Positions 35,733 through 44,570 of a stretch of 64,000 bases of DNA are shown one piece after another (the first letter of the stretch is position 1; every line of letters starts with the position of its first letter). The translations under genes were made by a program, and so were the position numbers. The notes beneath the pieces are model-generated. The model was not told where the DNA came from and made no database searches. It was given only the letters and a program-made list of their open reading frames with translations. Source of the DNA: Mucilaginibacter celer (GTDB taxonomy: Bacteria; Bacteroidota; Bacteroidia; Sphingobacteriales; Sphingobacteriaceae); the NCBI RefSeq assembly GCF_003576455.2, contig NZ_CP032869.1, forward strand, positions 2,170,001 through 2,234,000, read 5' to 3'.

Positions 35733-36167
35733 TTATACAGCAACCTCATCCGATTTACGCGCTACATGCATATGCCGGTAAATGTGGCAGGGCGATTTTG
35801 AAACCTGGGCTGTTTTGGGGGTTTGCTCTATTACGGTCTCCAGGAACTGCCTGTTGGTATCACCCCACTGGTTCATCGCATCGATGATAGGCATTAATGA
35901 CCAACCTATCTCCGTTAACGAATACTCCACCTTCGGCGGTAATTGCGGATAGATCTTTTTTTCTATCATGCCATGCTCTTCCAACTCTTTGAGTTGTACG
36001 TTCAACACCCTGCGGGTCGCGCCTGATAGTAGGCGCAGGATCTCGCTGGGACGTTTTACATCCATGGAAATAGCGTTCAGTAGCGCAGGCTTCCATTTGC
36101 CGTTCAGCACCTCTTTTGTCAGGTGCAGGCCGCAATCGATGGTGAGTGGAATCTTTCTTTCGTACAT
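35733..36167 (-). CDS. HxlR-family winged-helix regulator
   Basis: 144 residues from MYERKIP (an ATG 11 codons upstream is possible). HxlR DNA-binding fold: NGKWKPALLNAI, RPSEILRLLSGATRRVLNVQL, and a wing with KVEYSLTEIG. A cysteine at position 12 (TIDCGLHL) matches the N-terminal redox cysteine used by quinone- or hypochlorite-sensing HxlR proteins such as YodB and HypR. Divergent from an old yellow enzyme gene across a perfect 18-bp palindrome, a classical repressor-target layout. Confidence 0.9.
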   Translation of the reverse strand: MYERKIPLTIDCGLHLTKEVLNGKWKPALLNAISMDVKRPSEILRLLSGATRRVLNVQLKELEEHGMIEKKIYPQLPPKVEYSLTEIGWSLMPIIDAMNQWGDTNRQFLETVIEQTPKTAQVSKSPCHIYRHMHVARKSDEVAV

Positions 36168-36219
36168 ATGTTGGTTTAACCTTAACACAAAGGTAGGCAT
36201 TGTATTTCAATTCGTTATA

Positions 36220-36237
36220 AGGGATAAATTTATCCCT
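36220..36237. promoter_or_regulatory. Perfect 18-bp palindrome, likely HxlR operator
   Basis: AGGGATAAATTTATCCCT reads the same on both strands and lies in the short gap between hxlR-type regulator and OYE genes, 66 bp before the OYE start. HxlR dimers bind such palindromes. Confidence 0.65.
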
Positions 36238-36302
36238 ATGCCATTTGTTTACCCCATATTGTGTTATCGCCGCACATTCCTGAGGTTTGCTAAAAAATAG
36301 AA

Positions 36303-37451
36303 ATGAAAAATACAGCACAACCTCTATTAGAGGAATATCCATTGGGCGATTTAAAATTAAAAAACCGGGTAGTGATGGCACCAATGACACGTGGGCGTGC
36401 CACCAACGCCGGCTTAGTACCTACTCCTCTTATGGCAGAATACTATGCACAGCGGGCATCAGCTGGTTTAATCATAACCGAAGGCACCTGGGTAAGTTCG
36501 AAAGCTATTGGCTTTATTAATGTACCGGGTATCTATACGCAAAACCAAATCGCAGGATGGAAGCTGATCACTAAAGCCGTACATGAGCATGGCGGTTTGA
36601 TTTTTTCGCAGCTTGGTCATATAGGTTCTGCTTCCCATCCTGATTTCTTCGGTGGCGAATTGCCTGCAGGTCCTTCCGCAATTAACCCGCAATCACAGTG
36701 TTATACGCCTGAAGGATTTAAGGCTACACTTACACCTCGGGAATTTACCATTGCTGAAATAAAGCAAACGATACAGGATTACAAACAAGCTGCCCAAAAT
36801 GCTAAGGATGCCGGGTTCGACGGTGTAGAAATACATGCGCAGGCAGGTATGTTAATTCCGCAATTTTTAAGCTTAGCTACTAATCAGCGTAGGGATGAGT
36901 ATGGAGGTAGCATCGAAAACCGCGCACGCATTATTTTTGAAATTCTGGACGCGATCATAGAAGTTTGGGATAGCGCCCGGGTATCAATTAAGTTTACACC
37001 GGTTTTGTATACCCATGTAGGCATTGTGACCCCTGATGAAGAAACAATCCCAATGTTCCAGTACATTTTGAAAAAGCTGAACGATTACAATCTTGCCTTC
37101 CTGCACATCACCGGACCCGCACAAGACTTAACAGGGACACCTGTAGCTGCATTGCAAGACGATTATTTCAGCCATTTCCGTCATCATTACAGTGGTAGGC
37201 TAGTGGCTAACTTGGGTTTTACGCAACAGAGCGGTAATATGATCCTGAAAGATGGCAAAGCCGATTTGATATCTTTTGGGCAATTATTTATTGCTAACCC
37301 GGATCTGGTAGAGCGCTTTAAATATCAACTACCGCTGTCTGAGAGTAATCCGGACACCTATTATACAGGAGAAGAGAAGGGATATACTGATTATCCGGGA
37401 GCCGGGTACAATGGTGCTATCGCAATACCTCATGAAGCTGATCCTGAGTAA
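36303..37451 (+). CDS. Old yellow enzyme, alkene reductase (NemA-like)
   Basis: 382 residues, FMN-dependent (beta/alpha)8 barrel: LKNRVVMAPMTRGRA at the N-terminus, SQLGHIGSASHPDF, substrate-binding segment GFDGVEIHAQAGMLIPQFL (the family often has H-x-A-N-G-Y-L; here GML replaces GYL), and SFGQLFIANPDLVER. Reduces activated double bonds of quinones, enals or nitro compounds with NAD(P)H. Divergent from the HxlR regulator and opposite a 18-bp palindrome, convergent with the MDR gene. Confidence 0.92.
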   Translation: MKNTAQPLLEEYPLGDLKLKNRVVMAPMTRGRATNAGLVPTPLMAEYYAQRASAGLIITEGTWVSSKAIGFINVPGIYTQNQIAGWKLITKAVHEHGGLIFSQLGHIGSASHPDFFGGELPAGPSAINPQSQCYTPEGFKATLTPREFTIAEIKQTIQDYKQAAQNAKDAGFDGVEIHAQAGMLIPQFLSLATNQRRDEYGGSIENRARIIFEILDAIIEVWDSARVSIKFTPVLYTHVGIVTPDEETIPMFQYILKKLNDYNLAFLHITGPAQDLTGTPVAALQDDYFSHFRHHYSGRLVANLGFTQQSGNMILKDGKADLISFGQLFIANPDLVERFKYQLPLSESNPDTYYTGEEKGYTDYPGAGYNGAIAIPHEADPE

Positions 37452-37468
37452 ATAACTGAAATTTTAAA

Positions 37469-37504
37469 GCAATGCCTTCCTGATCAAATACGGGAACGCA
37501 TTGC
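37469..37504. terminator. Bidirectional hairpin between convergent genes
   Basis: GCAATGC (37469-37475) pairs with GCATTGC (37498-37504), continued by TTCC/GGAA after one opposed base pair of C. It lies between the convergent OYE and MDR stop codons and has no long T run. Confidence 0.55.
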
Positions 37505-37528
37505 CTTGACGCCTTTAATGATAAGAAG

Positions 37529-38530
37529 TTATTCCGCTACCATCAACACGATTTTGCCGATCACATTTCCATTTTCAATCATCGCGTGCGCTTCTTTCAT
37601 ATTTTCCACAGTCAGCCCTCTGAAAATTGTTGTTCCCGGGGCGCTAATTTTCCCGGCCTTTACTAATTCAATGAGTTCTGCAAGCACTTTGGCCGGTAGT
37701 TCGGACTGATAATGATAGATACTTCTTGTAAAAACCATTTCAAGGAAAATAGTAACAGATTTTTGCATCAGTTTGCCAAGGTCCACTGCGCCTTGCAAAT
37801 CGATAATTGCAAAATAGCCATAGGGCCTGATTACTTCCGGAACCCAGCGAATGCTGTCTTTCAATCCGTTAACTGAAAAAACCATGTCTACTTCCTCCAA
37901 ACCGATGGCCCGCAACTGTGGCAGGATTTCTTCGTGATGGTTGATCACCTCGTCAGCGCCCATTTTTCTGCACCAGGCTGAAGATTCTGGTCTGGACGCC
38001 GTTGCAATGATCCGTACTGACGATCGAGCTTTTAACAGTTGGAGAGCCATTGAGCCAACACCGCCGGCCGCACCAACGATCATGATATTTTTGACGTCTT
38101 CGGGCAACTGACCGTTAACTCTGAAAATAGACTGCCAGGCCGTTAGCGTAACCAGGGGAACAGCTGCGGCATGATCAAAAGGTGAACCGGAGGGAAATGT
38201 ATTCACATTCCGGTAATCAACGGCCATTTGCTCAGCGTAGGCACCGTTCCGCATGAAATCCCCAATGCCAAATACCCGGTCACCTGCTTGGAACCCTTTT
38301 GTGTGTCGCCCTGCTTTCTTAACAATTCCCGAAAATTCGTAACCGAGAATAATGTACCCGCCCGGCTCAGGCTCCGTATTTTGCCGGATTTGTGTGTCAC
38401 CCGGATTGATACCTATCGCAACTAATTCGATTAACAGGTCGGTATCTCTGAGCTCCGGTTCAGGTACATCTGCCAGTTCGAGGCCGAAATTTTCCATTGT
38501 GTTTTTATGACGATAGATCAGCGCTTTCAT
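37529..38530 (-). CDS. MDR-family NADP-dependent quinone/enone oxidoreductase
   Basis: 333 residues of the zinc-independent medium-chain reductase group: N-terminal GroES-like domain (GINPGDTQIRQN, GYEFSGIVKKAG, GDRVFGIGDF) and a Rossmann domain with the NADP motif VGAAGGVGSMALQLLKA. Probably reduces quinones or alpha,beta-unsaturated carbonyls. Lies between two OYE genes, which act on similar substrates. Confidence 0.9.
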   Translation of the reverse strand: MKALIYRHKNTMENFGLELADVPEPELRDTDLLIELVAIGINPGDTQIRQNTEPEPGGYIILGYEFSGIVKKAGRHTKGFQAGDRVFGIGDFMRNGAYAEQMAVDYRNVNTFPSGSPFDHAAAVPLVTLTAWQSIFRVNGQLPEDVKNIMIVGAAGGVGSMALQLLKARSSVRIIATASRPESSAWCRKMGADEVINHHEEILPQLRAIGLEEVDMVFSVNGLKDSIRWVPEVIRPYGYFAIIDLQGAVDLGKLMQKSVTIFLEMVFTRSIYHYQSELPAKVLAELIELVKAGKISAPGTTIFRGLTVENMKEAHAMIENGNVIGKIVLMVAE

Positions 38531-38720
38531 AATTCATGTTTTTTAATGATAGGGTCAGTGGCTGTGGTATGTCGAATTGCAGCTAATCATTAGTATTGTT
38601 AGTAATAGTAAACGGGCCAAAAAATCCGTTCATGATCCAAAATCTTTCTTATAAATGACCGGCTAACCGGAATTTATTTTTAGCTCGTTTAAACCGTTTT
38701 TATAATCTGGATCAACCTTT

Positions 38721-39845
38721 TTATATCTTATTGCTTTGTTCCCTGAGCGTTGGGTAATCCAGATATCCCCCTTCTGCACCAAAATAAAATGTTTCCGCCT
38801 GGCTGGCATTTAAAGGAGCATTCGCGGCAATCCTTTCCACCAGATCAGGGTTTGCAATATAGAGCACTCCAAAAGAGACCAGATCGGCATCTCCCTTTTC
38901 AATGATGGCGTTAGCTTTTTCAAATGTAAACCCACCATTTGCTACTATGGTGCCTTTGTAGATCTTACGAAAGTTTCCAAATAAATTCCGGCTGGCGTGT
39001 ACTTTGGGATCGAGCCCTTCTTCCGCATAGTCCAGCAGTTGCAAAAATGCTAATGGATAATTATTTAACTGGTCGGCGAGATATTCATAAGTAGGAAGCG
39101 AATCATCCCATTCGTCCTTGTCTGTCTGATATTTTAGGTAAGGGTTAAATTTTACACTTACTTTTCCGCTGCCCCAGACTTCCAAAACACTATCGAGAAT
39201 CTCAAAAAAGAAACGGGCTTTATTAGGAATACTGCCGCCATATTCGTCTGTTCTGTGATTTAGCGCGTCACTTAAAAACTGGCTTATCAACGACGGATTC
39301 TGAACATGTATCTCCACCCCATCAAAACCGGCTAATTTTGCATTAGCCGCCGCTTTTTTATAATCGTTAACGGTTTCTTTAATTTCATGAACTGACAATT
39401 CTCGTGGGGTGATTGAATCCGATGGGCCCTGAGTTGTAAATACCACCTTTTTGGGATTAACAGCAGAAGGCCCTACAGGTAACAAGCCATTTAGGTGGTC
39501 GGGGTGGGACAGGACGCCGGCATGCCCTAACTGGGCAAAAATCCTTCCACCATTTTTGTGGACTGACTCTGTTACCAGGCTCCAACCCTCAACCTGTTTG
39601 TCTGTATATAGGCCGGGTACGTTTATGAAGCCTACAGACATTTCGTTTACCCACGTCCCCTCTGCCATGATCAGGCCCGCGGAAGCCCTTTGCGCATAGT
39701 AAGCGGCCTGTATTTTACCCGGTGCGAGGTCTATATTAGCGGCCCTTCCCCGGGTCATAGAAGCCATGACCACCCTGTTTGGTAATTTAAGGCCGTGGAG
39801 ATCAAATGGCTCCAGTAATTTATTTGCTCGCCGAGTATTTTCCAT
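38721..39845 (-). CDS. Old yellow enzyme, alkene reductase (NemA-like)
   Basis: 374 residues, close in layout to the 36303 enzyme: LPNRVVMASMTRGRA, AQLGHAGVLSHPDH, GFDGVEIHVQNPSLISQFL and SFGVLYIANPDLVER. The usual N-G-Y-L loop is replaced by NPSLI, so the substrate pocket differs from standard NemA. FMN/NAD(P)H-dependent reduction of electrophilic alkenes is expected. Upstream gap to the MDR gene is 190 bp. Confidence 0.92.
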   Translation of the reverse strand: MENTRRANKLLEPFDLHGLKLPNRVVMASMTRGRAANIDLAPGKIQAAYYAQRASAGLIMAEGTWVNEMSVGFINVPGLYTDKQVEGWSLVTESVHKNGGRIFAQLGHAGVLSHPDHLNGLLPVGPSAVNPKKVVFTTQGPSDSITPRELSVHEIKETVNDYKKAAANAKLAGFDGVEIHVQNPSLISQFLSDALNHRTDEYGGSIPNKARFFFEILDSVLEVWGSGKVSVKFNPYLKYQTDKDEWDDSLPTYEYLADQLNNYPLAFLQLLDYAEEGLDPKVHASRNLFGNFRKIYKGTIVANGGFTFEKANAIIEKGDADLVSFGVLYIANPDLVERIAANAPLNASQAETFYFGAEGGYLDYPTLREQSNKI

Positions 39846-39953
39846 AATTTAAGTACTAATAATGTGATTTGCTTTATTGATAATTATACTTGAAAAGGCC
39901 CCTCTGTGCTGTTCTGTGAATTAATGCTTAGTAGGGGTTTTACAATAGCCTGG

Positions 39954-40745
39954 CTATTGAGTCCCACCCTTTTCAGCTGCCGCAATAATTACCGCCGCAA
40001 CTTCTTTCGGATGTGTTATAAATACAACATGGCTTCCAGCCATTTGCGTAATAATGCTTTTTGACCTTTTGTACATGTTCATGGTAATTTCCGGATTGAT
40101 GCTTTTATCACCGGTGGAGGATATGCCAAATGTGGGTTTTGTTTTCCACGCGGCTTCTGTTACCGGAGTTCCGAATGCCGCAGCGGGAATAAATCCCTGC
40201 GAAGCAAACATAAAATCTGCCAGTTCTTTAGATACGTCGGCACAAAAACCGGCATGGAATTTTGCCTTATCATAATAGACATTCCCCTTTTCATCCGGCG
40301 GCAGCAAACCATTTTCAGGCTTTGGAGGCAAGCTACCGGCCCAGGTCACCGTATTTTCACCGATATCCGGCTGGAACGCATTAACATATACCAGGGCAAC
40401 CACTTTAGGATTAACACCCGCCTGGGTAATCACTGTTCCCGCCCAGGAATGCCCGACAAGAACGACCGGCCCATCCATTTTGTCTATAGCGAAATTGGTA
40501 GCATCCACATCTTCCTTCAGAGAAGTACATGGGTTTTGCACGACAGTTACGTTGTACCCTTTTTGGGAGAGCACTTTAAATACGCCCTGCCAGCCGGAAC
40601 CATCGGCAAGCGCGCCATGTACGATTACCACATTTCTAACTGGCGTCTCCTGTGCCCCCGCCGGGCTGGAAATGGCAAGGCTGCAAAACATAGCTGCCGC
40701 CAGGATCATGAATCTTGACCATCGGATCAATTGGTTTGTTTTCAT
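39954..40745 (-). CDS. Exported alpha/beta hydrolase (EstC/pyrethroid-hydrolase-like)
   Basis: 263 residues with a signal peptide ending around AGAQE (residues 1-32). Alpha/beta fold: VVIVHGALADGSGW, nucleophile Ser100 in GHSWAG, acidic region ISSTGDKSI and catalytic His in GSHVVFI. Hydrolyses an ester or related bond outside the cytoplasm. Single gene behind promoter P6, divergent from another exported hydrolase. Confidence 0.88.
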   Translation of the reverse strand: MKTNQLIRWSRFMILAAAMFCSLAISSPAGAQETPVRNVVIVHGALADGSGWQGVFKVLSQKGYNVTVVQNPCTSLKEDVDATNFAIDKMDGPVVLVGHSWAGTVITQAGVNPKVVALVYVNAFQPDIGENTVTWAGSLPPKPENGLLPPDEKGNVYYDKAKFHAGFCADVSKELADFMFASQGFIPAAAFGTPVTEAAWKTKPTFGISSTGDKSINPEITMNMYKRSKSIITQMAGSHVVFITHPKEVAAVIIAAAEKGGTQ

Positions 40746-40796
40746 TTTAATTAAATTAAGAATGGTTACTGATTGAATTCATTTAGTCGTAATTAT

Positions 40797-40910
40797 TCAA
40801 ATGAAACGCCAGCTTTTATATGTTTGTATTTCAGTTAGTTATGGTGTTATTTCTTGAAATTTGGTCACGGTATGTCAATAATAATCCAGTTATTGTTTAA
40901 ATATCAAGGT
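40797..40910 (-). promoter_or_regulatory. Sigma-54 promoter P6 with paired upstream dyads
   Basis: Minus-strand TGGCGTTTCATTTGA at 40811-40797. Proximal half-dyad around TATG-TCAATAA (40864-40881) and distal TTGTTTA-AATA-TCAAGGT (40893-40910), centres 63 and 92 bp upstream of the -24 GG. Drives the hydrolase at 39954. Confidence 0.62.
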
Positions 40911-41056
40911 GAAAACAGAACAGGTTATCGCCCTGACTTGCGTCAGGTCCGCCCTGAGGGTAAGCTATTAAAAACCCGATTGGACAACCTGATTTGATGG
41001 TCATTTAGCTGACGTTCATTCATTGCCCCGGCTGACTTTATTTCGTTCGCGATGAA

Positions 41057-41171
41057 TTGTTGTTATTTCAAGATTATCGGATTAAATCTTGATATGTCGC
41101 ATCCGCTAAGAATTCAAGCTTTGCGTAACTTGTTATTTTACAGCGATTTGTATTTTGGCATCAAAATTCTT
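41057..41171 (+). promoter_or_regulatory. Sigma-54 promoter P7 with paired upstream dyads
   Basis: TGGCATCAAAATTCT at 41157-41171, weaker in the -12 box. Distal dyad TTGTTGT-TATT-TCAAGAT (41057-41074) and proximal ATCTTGA-TATG-TCGCATC (41086-41103), 93 and 64 bp upstream of the -24 GG. Drives the hydrolase at 41277; faces away from P6. Confidence 0.62.
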
Positions 41172-41276
41172 TAACAGGGAATGTTCACCTGTTCTCCATT
41201 GCTGTTAACCGGAGAATGGTGACAGCTGGCTATTTAATCACATTTATATCCGTACACTATTACAAAAAAGAAAATC

Positions 41277-42218
41277 ATGAAAACGAAATTAATGATGCTA
41301 TTGGCGATTTTACTATCGGTAAACCTGGTAAGCGCGCAAATCCCGAACATTACGGGTGTCAGGTATGGCACGGTAAAGATCGAAGGCCTGAATATTTTTT
41401 ACAGGGAAGCGGGCTCGCCCGATAAACCTACGTTGCTCTTACTGCATGGGTTTCCAACTTCATCGCACATGTTTCGCAACCTCATGCTGGCCCTTCAGGA
41501 CAAATACCACCTGATCGCCCCGGATTATCCAGGTTATGGTGCCAGTTCTATGCCTTTGGTAACTGAATTTGATTACACCTTCGACCATCTTGCAAAGATC
41601 GTTGACCTGTTCGCCATCGCCAAAGGCCTAAATAAATACAGCCTTTACGTAATGGACTATGGTGCTCCTATTGGTTATCGGCTGGCAGTCATGCACCCAG
41701 AAAAAGTGCAGGCGCTGATCATTCAAAATGGTAACGCCTACGATGAAGGATTGGAAGATTTTTGGAAACCATTCCGCGCGCTCTGGAAGGATCCTAAAAA
41801 TGAGGATGCCATCAACGGGATGAAAAAAATATTAACTATAACCGCTACCAAATGGCAGTATATGAACGGCGTGGGAGATACAACAAAGATCAGTCCCGAC
41901 AATTGGATCATCGACCAAGCTGGTATGGACCGCCCTGGAAATGTGGATATACAACTGGCACTCTTTTATTCATATGGTAGCAATCCACCACTTTATCCTT
42001 CATGGCAGGCATACTTCAGGAAATACCAGCCACCAACCATTATCCTGTGGGGAAAGAACGATTATATTTTCCCGGCCTCGGGTGCAGGACCTTATAAAAG
42101 AGATCTGAAAAATATCGAAGTACATCTTTTGCCGACCGGGCACTTTGCACTGGAGGAATACGGTTTTGAGATGGCCAAGAATATCGACCGGTTCTTAGCC
42201 AAGAACAACATAAAGTAA
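41277..42218 (+). CDS. Exported alpha/beta hydrolase, epoxide hydrolase/dehalogenase-like
   Basis: 313 residues with signal peptide ending VSAQ (residues 1-21). HGFPTSSHMFR oxyanion block, aspartate nucleophile Asp127 (VMDYGAPIG, instead of the serine of esterases), acid region WGKNDYI and His in TGHFALEEYG. The Asp nucleophile places it with epoxide hydrolases and haloalkane or haloacetate dehalogenases. Substrate not predictable. Behind sigma-54 promoter P7. Confidence 0.9.
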   Translation: MKTKLMMLLAILLSVNLVSAQIPNITGVRYGTVKIEGLNIFYREAGSPDKPTLLLLHGFPTSSHMFRNLMLALQDKYHLIAPDYPGYGASSMPLVTEFDYTFDHLAKIVDLFAIAKGLNKYSLYVMDYGAPIGYRLAVMHPEKVQALIIQNGNAYDEGLEDFWKPFRALWKDPKNEDAINGMKKILTITATKWQYMNGVGDTTKISPDNWIIDQAGMDRPGNVDIQLALFYSYGSNPPLYPSWQAYFRKYQPPTIILWGKNDYIFPASGAGPYKRDLKNIEVHLLPTGHFALEEYGFEMAKNIDRFLAKNNIK

Positions 42219-42600
42219 TGACCAAACCAGAAAAGACCATGTGACAAAGGGCCATAACAACCGTTTTCACCGAAGACCACCGTAAAAAAAATGCAGGTAG
42301 GCGAGGATATATGCAATAGCTGGGATTCCCAATCATATCCGGTGCTTCAGCAAGATTGAGGAGTGCCGAAATCGCGACACTTTCCCAAATGGCCGCAAGG
42401 CGGCTTGAGGTTCCTTTCCAAAAGCGCATATGGCTGTGAGAACCGGAAATTATTGGCTGATGGAAGAAGATTGAGCGAATCAACAAGATCCCTGTCAAAG
42501 CCAGGAAGTGCCTGTTTGTTTAATCAATGTTCAGCGTAGGCATAGTCTGGTTCCGACATTAGGCTATGCTTACGCTTCAGATTTACCATTTAATTATCAA
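42219..42600. other. Intergenic stretch without a supported gene
   Basis: About 380 bases between hydrolase and channel genes. Open frames exist on both strands (for example 42092-42316 minus) but none shows a family pattern. No dyad pair at the regulon spacing is seen. Possibly degraded sequence. Confidence 0.45.
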
Positions 42601-43596
42601 ATGATGAATAGCACTGCTTCACCACGAATTCGCTTTCTTGAGTTTTTACCGGTGAGCCTGTTTGGTGGCGTTATGGGATTGACCGGCTTATGTTTTGCTT
42701 GGCGGATGGCGGCAGATCACTGGGCGCTGAACCATTGGTTACCGGAAGCTATAGGTCTGATAGCTGTATTAGCTTTTATTGCCCTGACCATAACTTATAC
42801 CGTCAAAATAATCAGGTTTCCATCACTTATTTACCAGGAAATGCAAGATCCGGTGGCCGTTTGTTTTTTTGCCACATTTATCGTGTGCCTGCTACTGTTA
42901 CCCGGGGTTATATTACCTTATTTCCCGGCATTCGCTACGGCCCTATGGTGTATCGGCGCACTGATGATGTTTTGTTTTGCCTGGTATGTTTTGCGAAAAT
43001 GGTTCGACCATCAACAACAACCGCAAACCGCGAACCCCTCATGGGTCCTTCCGGTGGTCGGTACGCTGGATATCCCTATTGTGGGCTATAAACTTGCGGT
43101 ACCCTCAGCGCATGAAATTTCGCTGATCGCCTTTAGTATCGGGATATTTTTTTCTATAATCCTGCTGACCATTATCTTCTCCAGGTTGTTGTTTCAGGTT
43201 CCTTTACCCGAGGCTGTGCAACCTACCCTCATGATCCTGACAGGGCCTTTGGCTCTGGCATTTTCAGTATACCACGGCCTGACGGGAAACCTCGACCTGT
43301 TTTCAGGCGTCCTTTTTTATTTTAATTTATTCCTGCTGGTTTTGTTTGGCAGCAAGATCATGCTGATTCCGAAAGTCTGTCCATTCAAGGTCTCCTGGTG
43401 GTCGGTAAGTTTCCCCCTGACGGCGGTAACTGTTACCTCCCTGATCTACGCAGGTGCGCATACAGGTTTGGTGCACCAGTTATTGGCAGGTATCCTGTTG
43501 GCTGTAACCACACTGGTAATCATCTACATTTTTATCATCACGGTTTATCAGATCATCACAGGCACCTTTTCACCCCCAGTTAATCTCATAAAATAA
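42601..43596 (+). CDS. SLAC1/TehA-type anion channel family protein
   Basis: 331 residues from MMNSTASPRIRFLEFLPVSL; a longer frame back to 42508 lacks family resemblance. About ten transmembrane helices, with the TDT/SLAC1 hallmark start (FLPVSLFGGVMGLTGLCFAW) and AVPSAHEISLIAFSIGIFF in the middle. Conducts small anions such as chloride, nitrate or tellurite-related species. It stands alone, with a decayed region behind it. Confidence 0.88.
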   Translation: MMNSTASPRIRFLEFLPVSLFGGVMGLTGLCFAWRMAADHWALNHWLPEAIGLIAVLAFIALTITYTVKIIRFPSLIYQEMQDPVAVCFFATFIVCLLLLPGVILPYFPAFATALWCIGALMMFCFAWYVLRKWFDHQQQPQTANPSWVLPVVGTLDIPIVGYKLAVPSAHEISLIAFSIGIFFSIILLTIIFSRLLFQVPLPEAVQPTLMILTGPLALAFSVYHGLTGNLDLFSGVLFYFNLFLLVLFGSKIMLIPKVCPFKVSWWSVSFPLTAVTVTSLIYAGAHTGLVHQLLAGILLAVTTLVIIYIFIITVYQIITGTFSPPVNLIK

Positions 43597-44034
43597 TGGC
43601 ATGCTCATTTAAAACCGCGATCCTGATTTTTGGAGGAATTCTATTATTACGCTTATGCATCGTAACAATTGGCTGTGCAGGCTGCCGGCCCGATATCTTT
43701 AAACGATGGCATTCAAACTCAGCCAAAGCCCGTGAAACACTTAATAAAGGATATCCACCACATTTCGGCTATCGACCCGGGCCCGCAAGAAAACCTTGAT
43801 TTTAATACCGGCGTCATCTGTTTAAAACAGCCAAAGAAAATCGTCAACTTGTTATGACCGATAGCGATCATTTTTAATATGGTGATAATGGAGGTAGCCT
43901 GGATACCATGCTGAAGCGTTATCCATTTTAAAAAAATATACCATGGCAGGGAATATGCCATCGACAACGAAGGATTGGATGTCGTTTTTCAGCATGTTAA
44001 TAGACAGACGCCTGAACCGCAACTAACATATATT
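43597..44034 (+). pseudogene. Decayed coding region between channel and dps
   Basis: No intact gene, but protein-like pieces occur in changing frames: a hydrophobic 67-residue frame overlapping the channel stop by one base, a piece around 43815-43930 reading TAKENRQLVMTDSDHF, stop, YGDNGGSLDTMLKRYPF, and a piece at 43934-44033 reading KIYHGREYAIDNEGLDVVFQ. Repeated in-frame stops within readable sequence indicate a relic. Family not recognised. Confidence 0.35.
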
Positions 44035-44054
44035 CACCATTAATTCAATAAAAT

Positions 44055-44528
44055 ATGGAACCAACAATTGGCCTGTCGGCCGAGAACCTCGAAAAAGCAG
44101 CCCACGCCCTGAATAGCGTCCTGGCAGATGAATACCTGCTGTACACCAAAACCCGCAACGCCCACTGGAACGTGGAGGGGCCGGACTTTCATAGTAAGCA
44201 CTTATTCTTTGAATCACAATACCAACAATTGGATGAAATATTAGATAGCGTGGCGGAGCGCATCCGTACCTTGGGGCATTATGCTCCAGCCAGCTTAAAA
44301 AGCTTTTTGGATCTGACCCGCCTTAGCGAACAACTGCATGAAAAGAATACAGGCGATGGTTTTATTCATGAATTGTTAAAAGACCATGAAAGCCTGATAA
44401 TCAACCTACGCGGTAAGATCGACTACACCGCTGACAAACTCCACGATATGGGCACCAGCGACTACATGACCGGCCTGGCCGAAACGCACGAAAAAATGGC
44501 CTGGATGTTACGGGCGCATTTAAAATAA
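44055..44528 (+). CDS. dps: Dps-family ferritin-like DNA protection protein
   Basis: 157 residues with the Dps ferroxidase signature across the subunit interface: NAHWNVEGPDFHSKHLFFE and QYQQLDEILDSVAERIRTLG. Dodecameric iron-storing protein that uses peroxide to oxidise Fe(II), protecting DNA in oxidative stress. Normal length. Followed by a good terminator, so it is monocistronic. No regulon-type dyads in front of it. Confidence 0.95.
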   Translation: MEPTIGLSAENLEKAAHALNSVLADEYLLYTKTRNAHWNVEGPDFHSKHLFFESQYQQLDEILDSVAERIRTLGHYAPASLKSFLDLTRLSEQLHEKNTGDGFIHELLKDHESLIINLRGKIDYTADKLHDMGTSDYMTGLAETHEKMAWMLRAHLK

Positions 44529-44532
44529 CAAT

Positions 44533-44564
44533 AAAAAAGGAGGGTTTTTCAGCCCTTCTTTTTA
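44533..44564 (+). terminator. Rho-independent terminator after dps
   Basis: AAAAAAGGAGGG and GCCCTTCTTTTT form a stem around a T-rich loop, ending in a run of T on the plus strand, directly after the dps stop. Confidence 0.75.
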
Positions 44565-44570
44565 TGTGCA

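Noticed and set aside
38561..38578. Dyad GCTGTGG-TATG-TCGAATT resembling the regulon sites
   Set aside because: It lies only 39 bp from the MDR gene start, has no partner dyad at 29 bp and no -24/-12 box at 61-64 bp.
42040..42498. 152-residue minus-strand frame over the end of the hydrolase gene
   Set aside because: It overlaps the conserved C-terminus of the plus-strand hydrolase and shows no domain.
42470..42564. TCAACAA half-dyad and a TGG box upstream of the channel gene
   Set aside because: The distance is about 71 bp, no second dyad is found, and the -12 box is poor.
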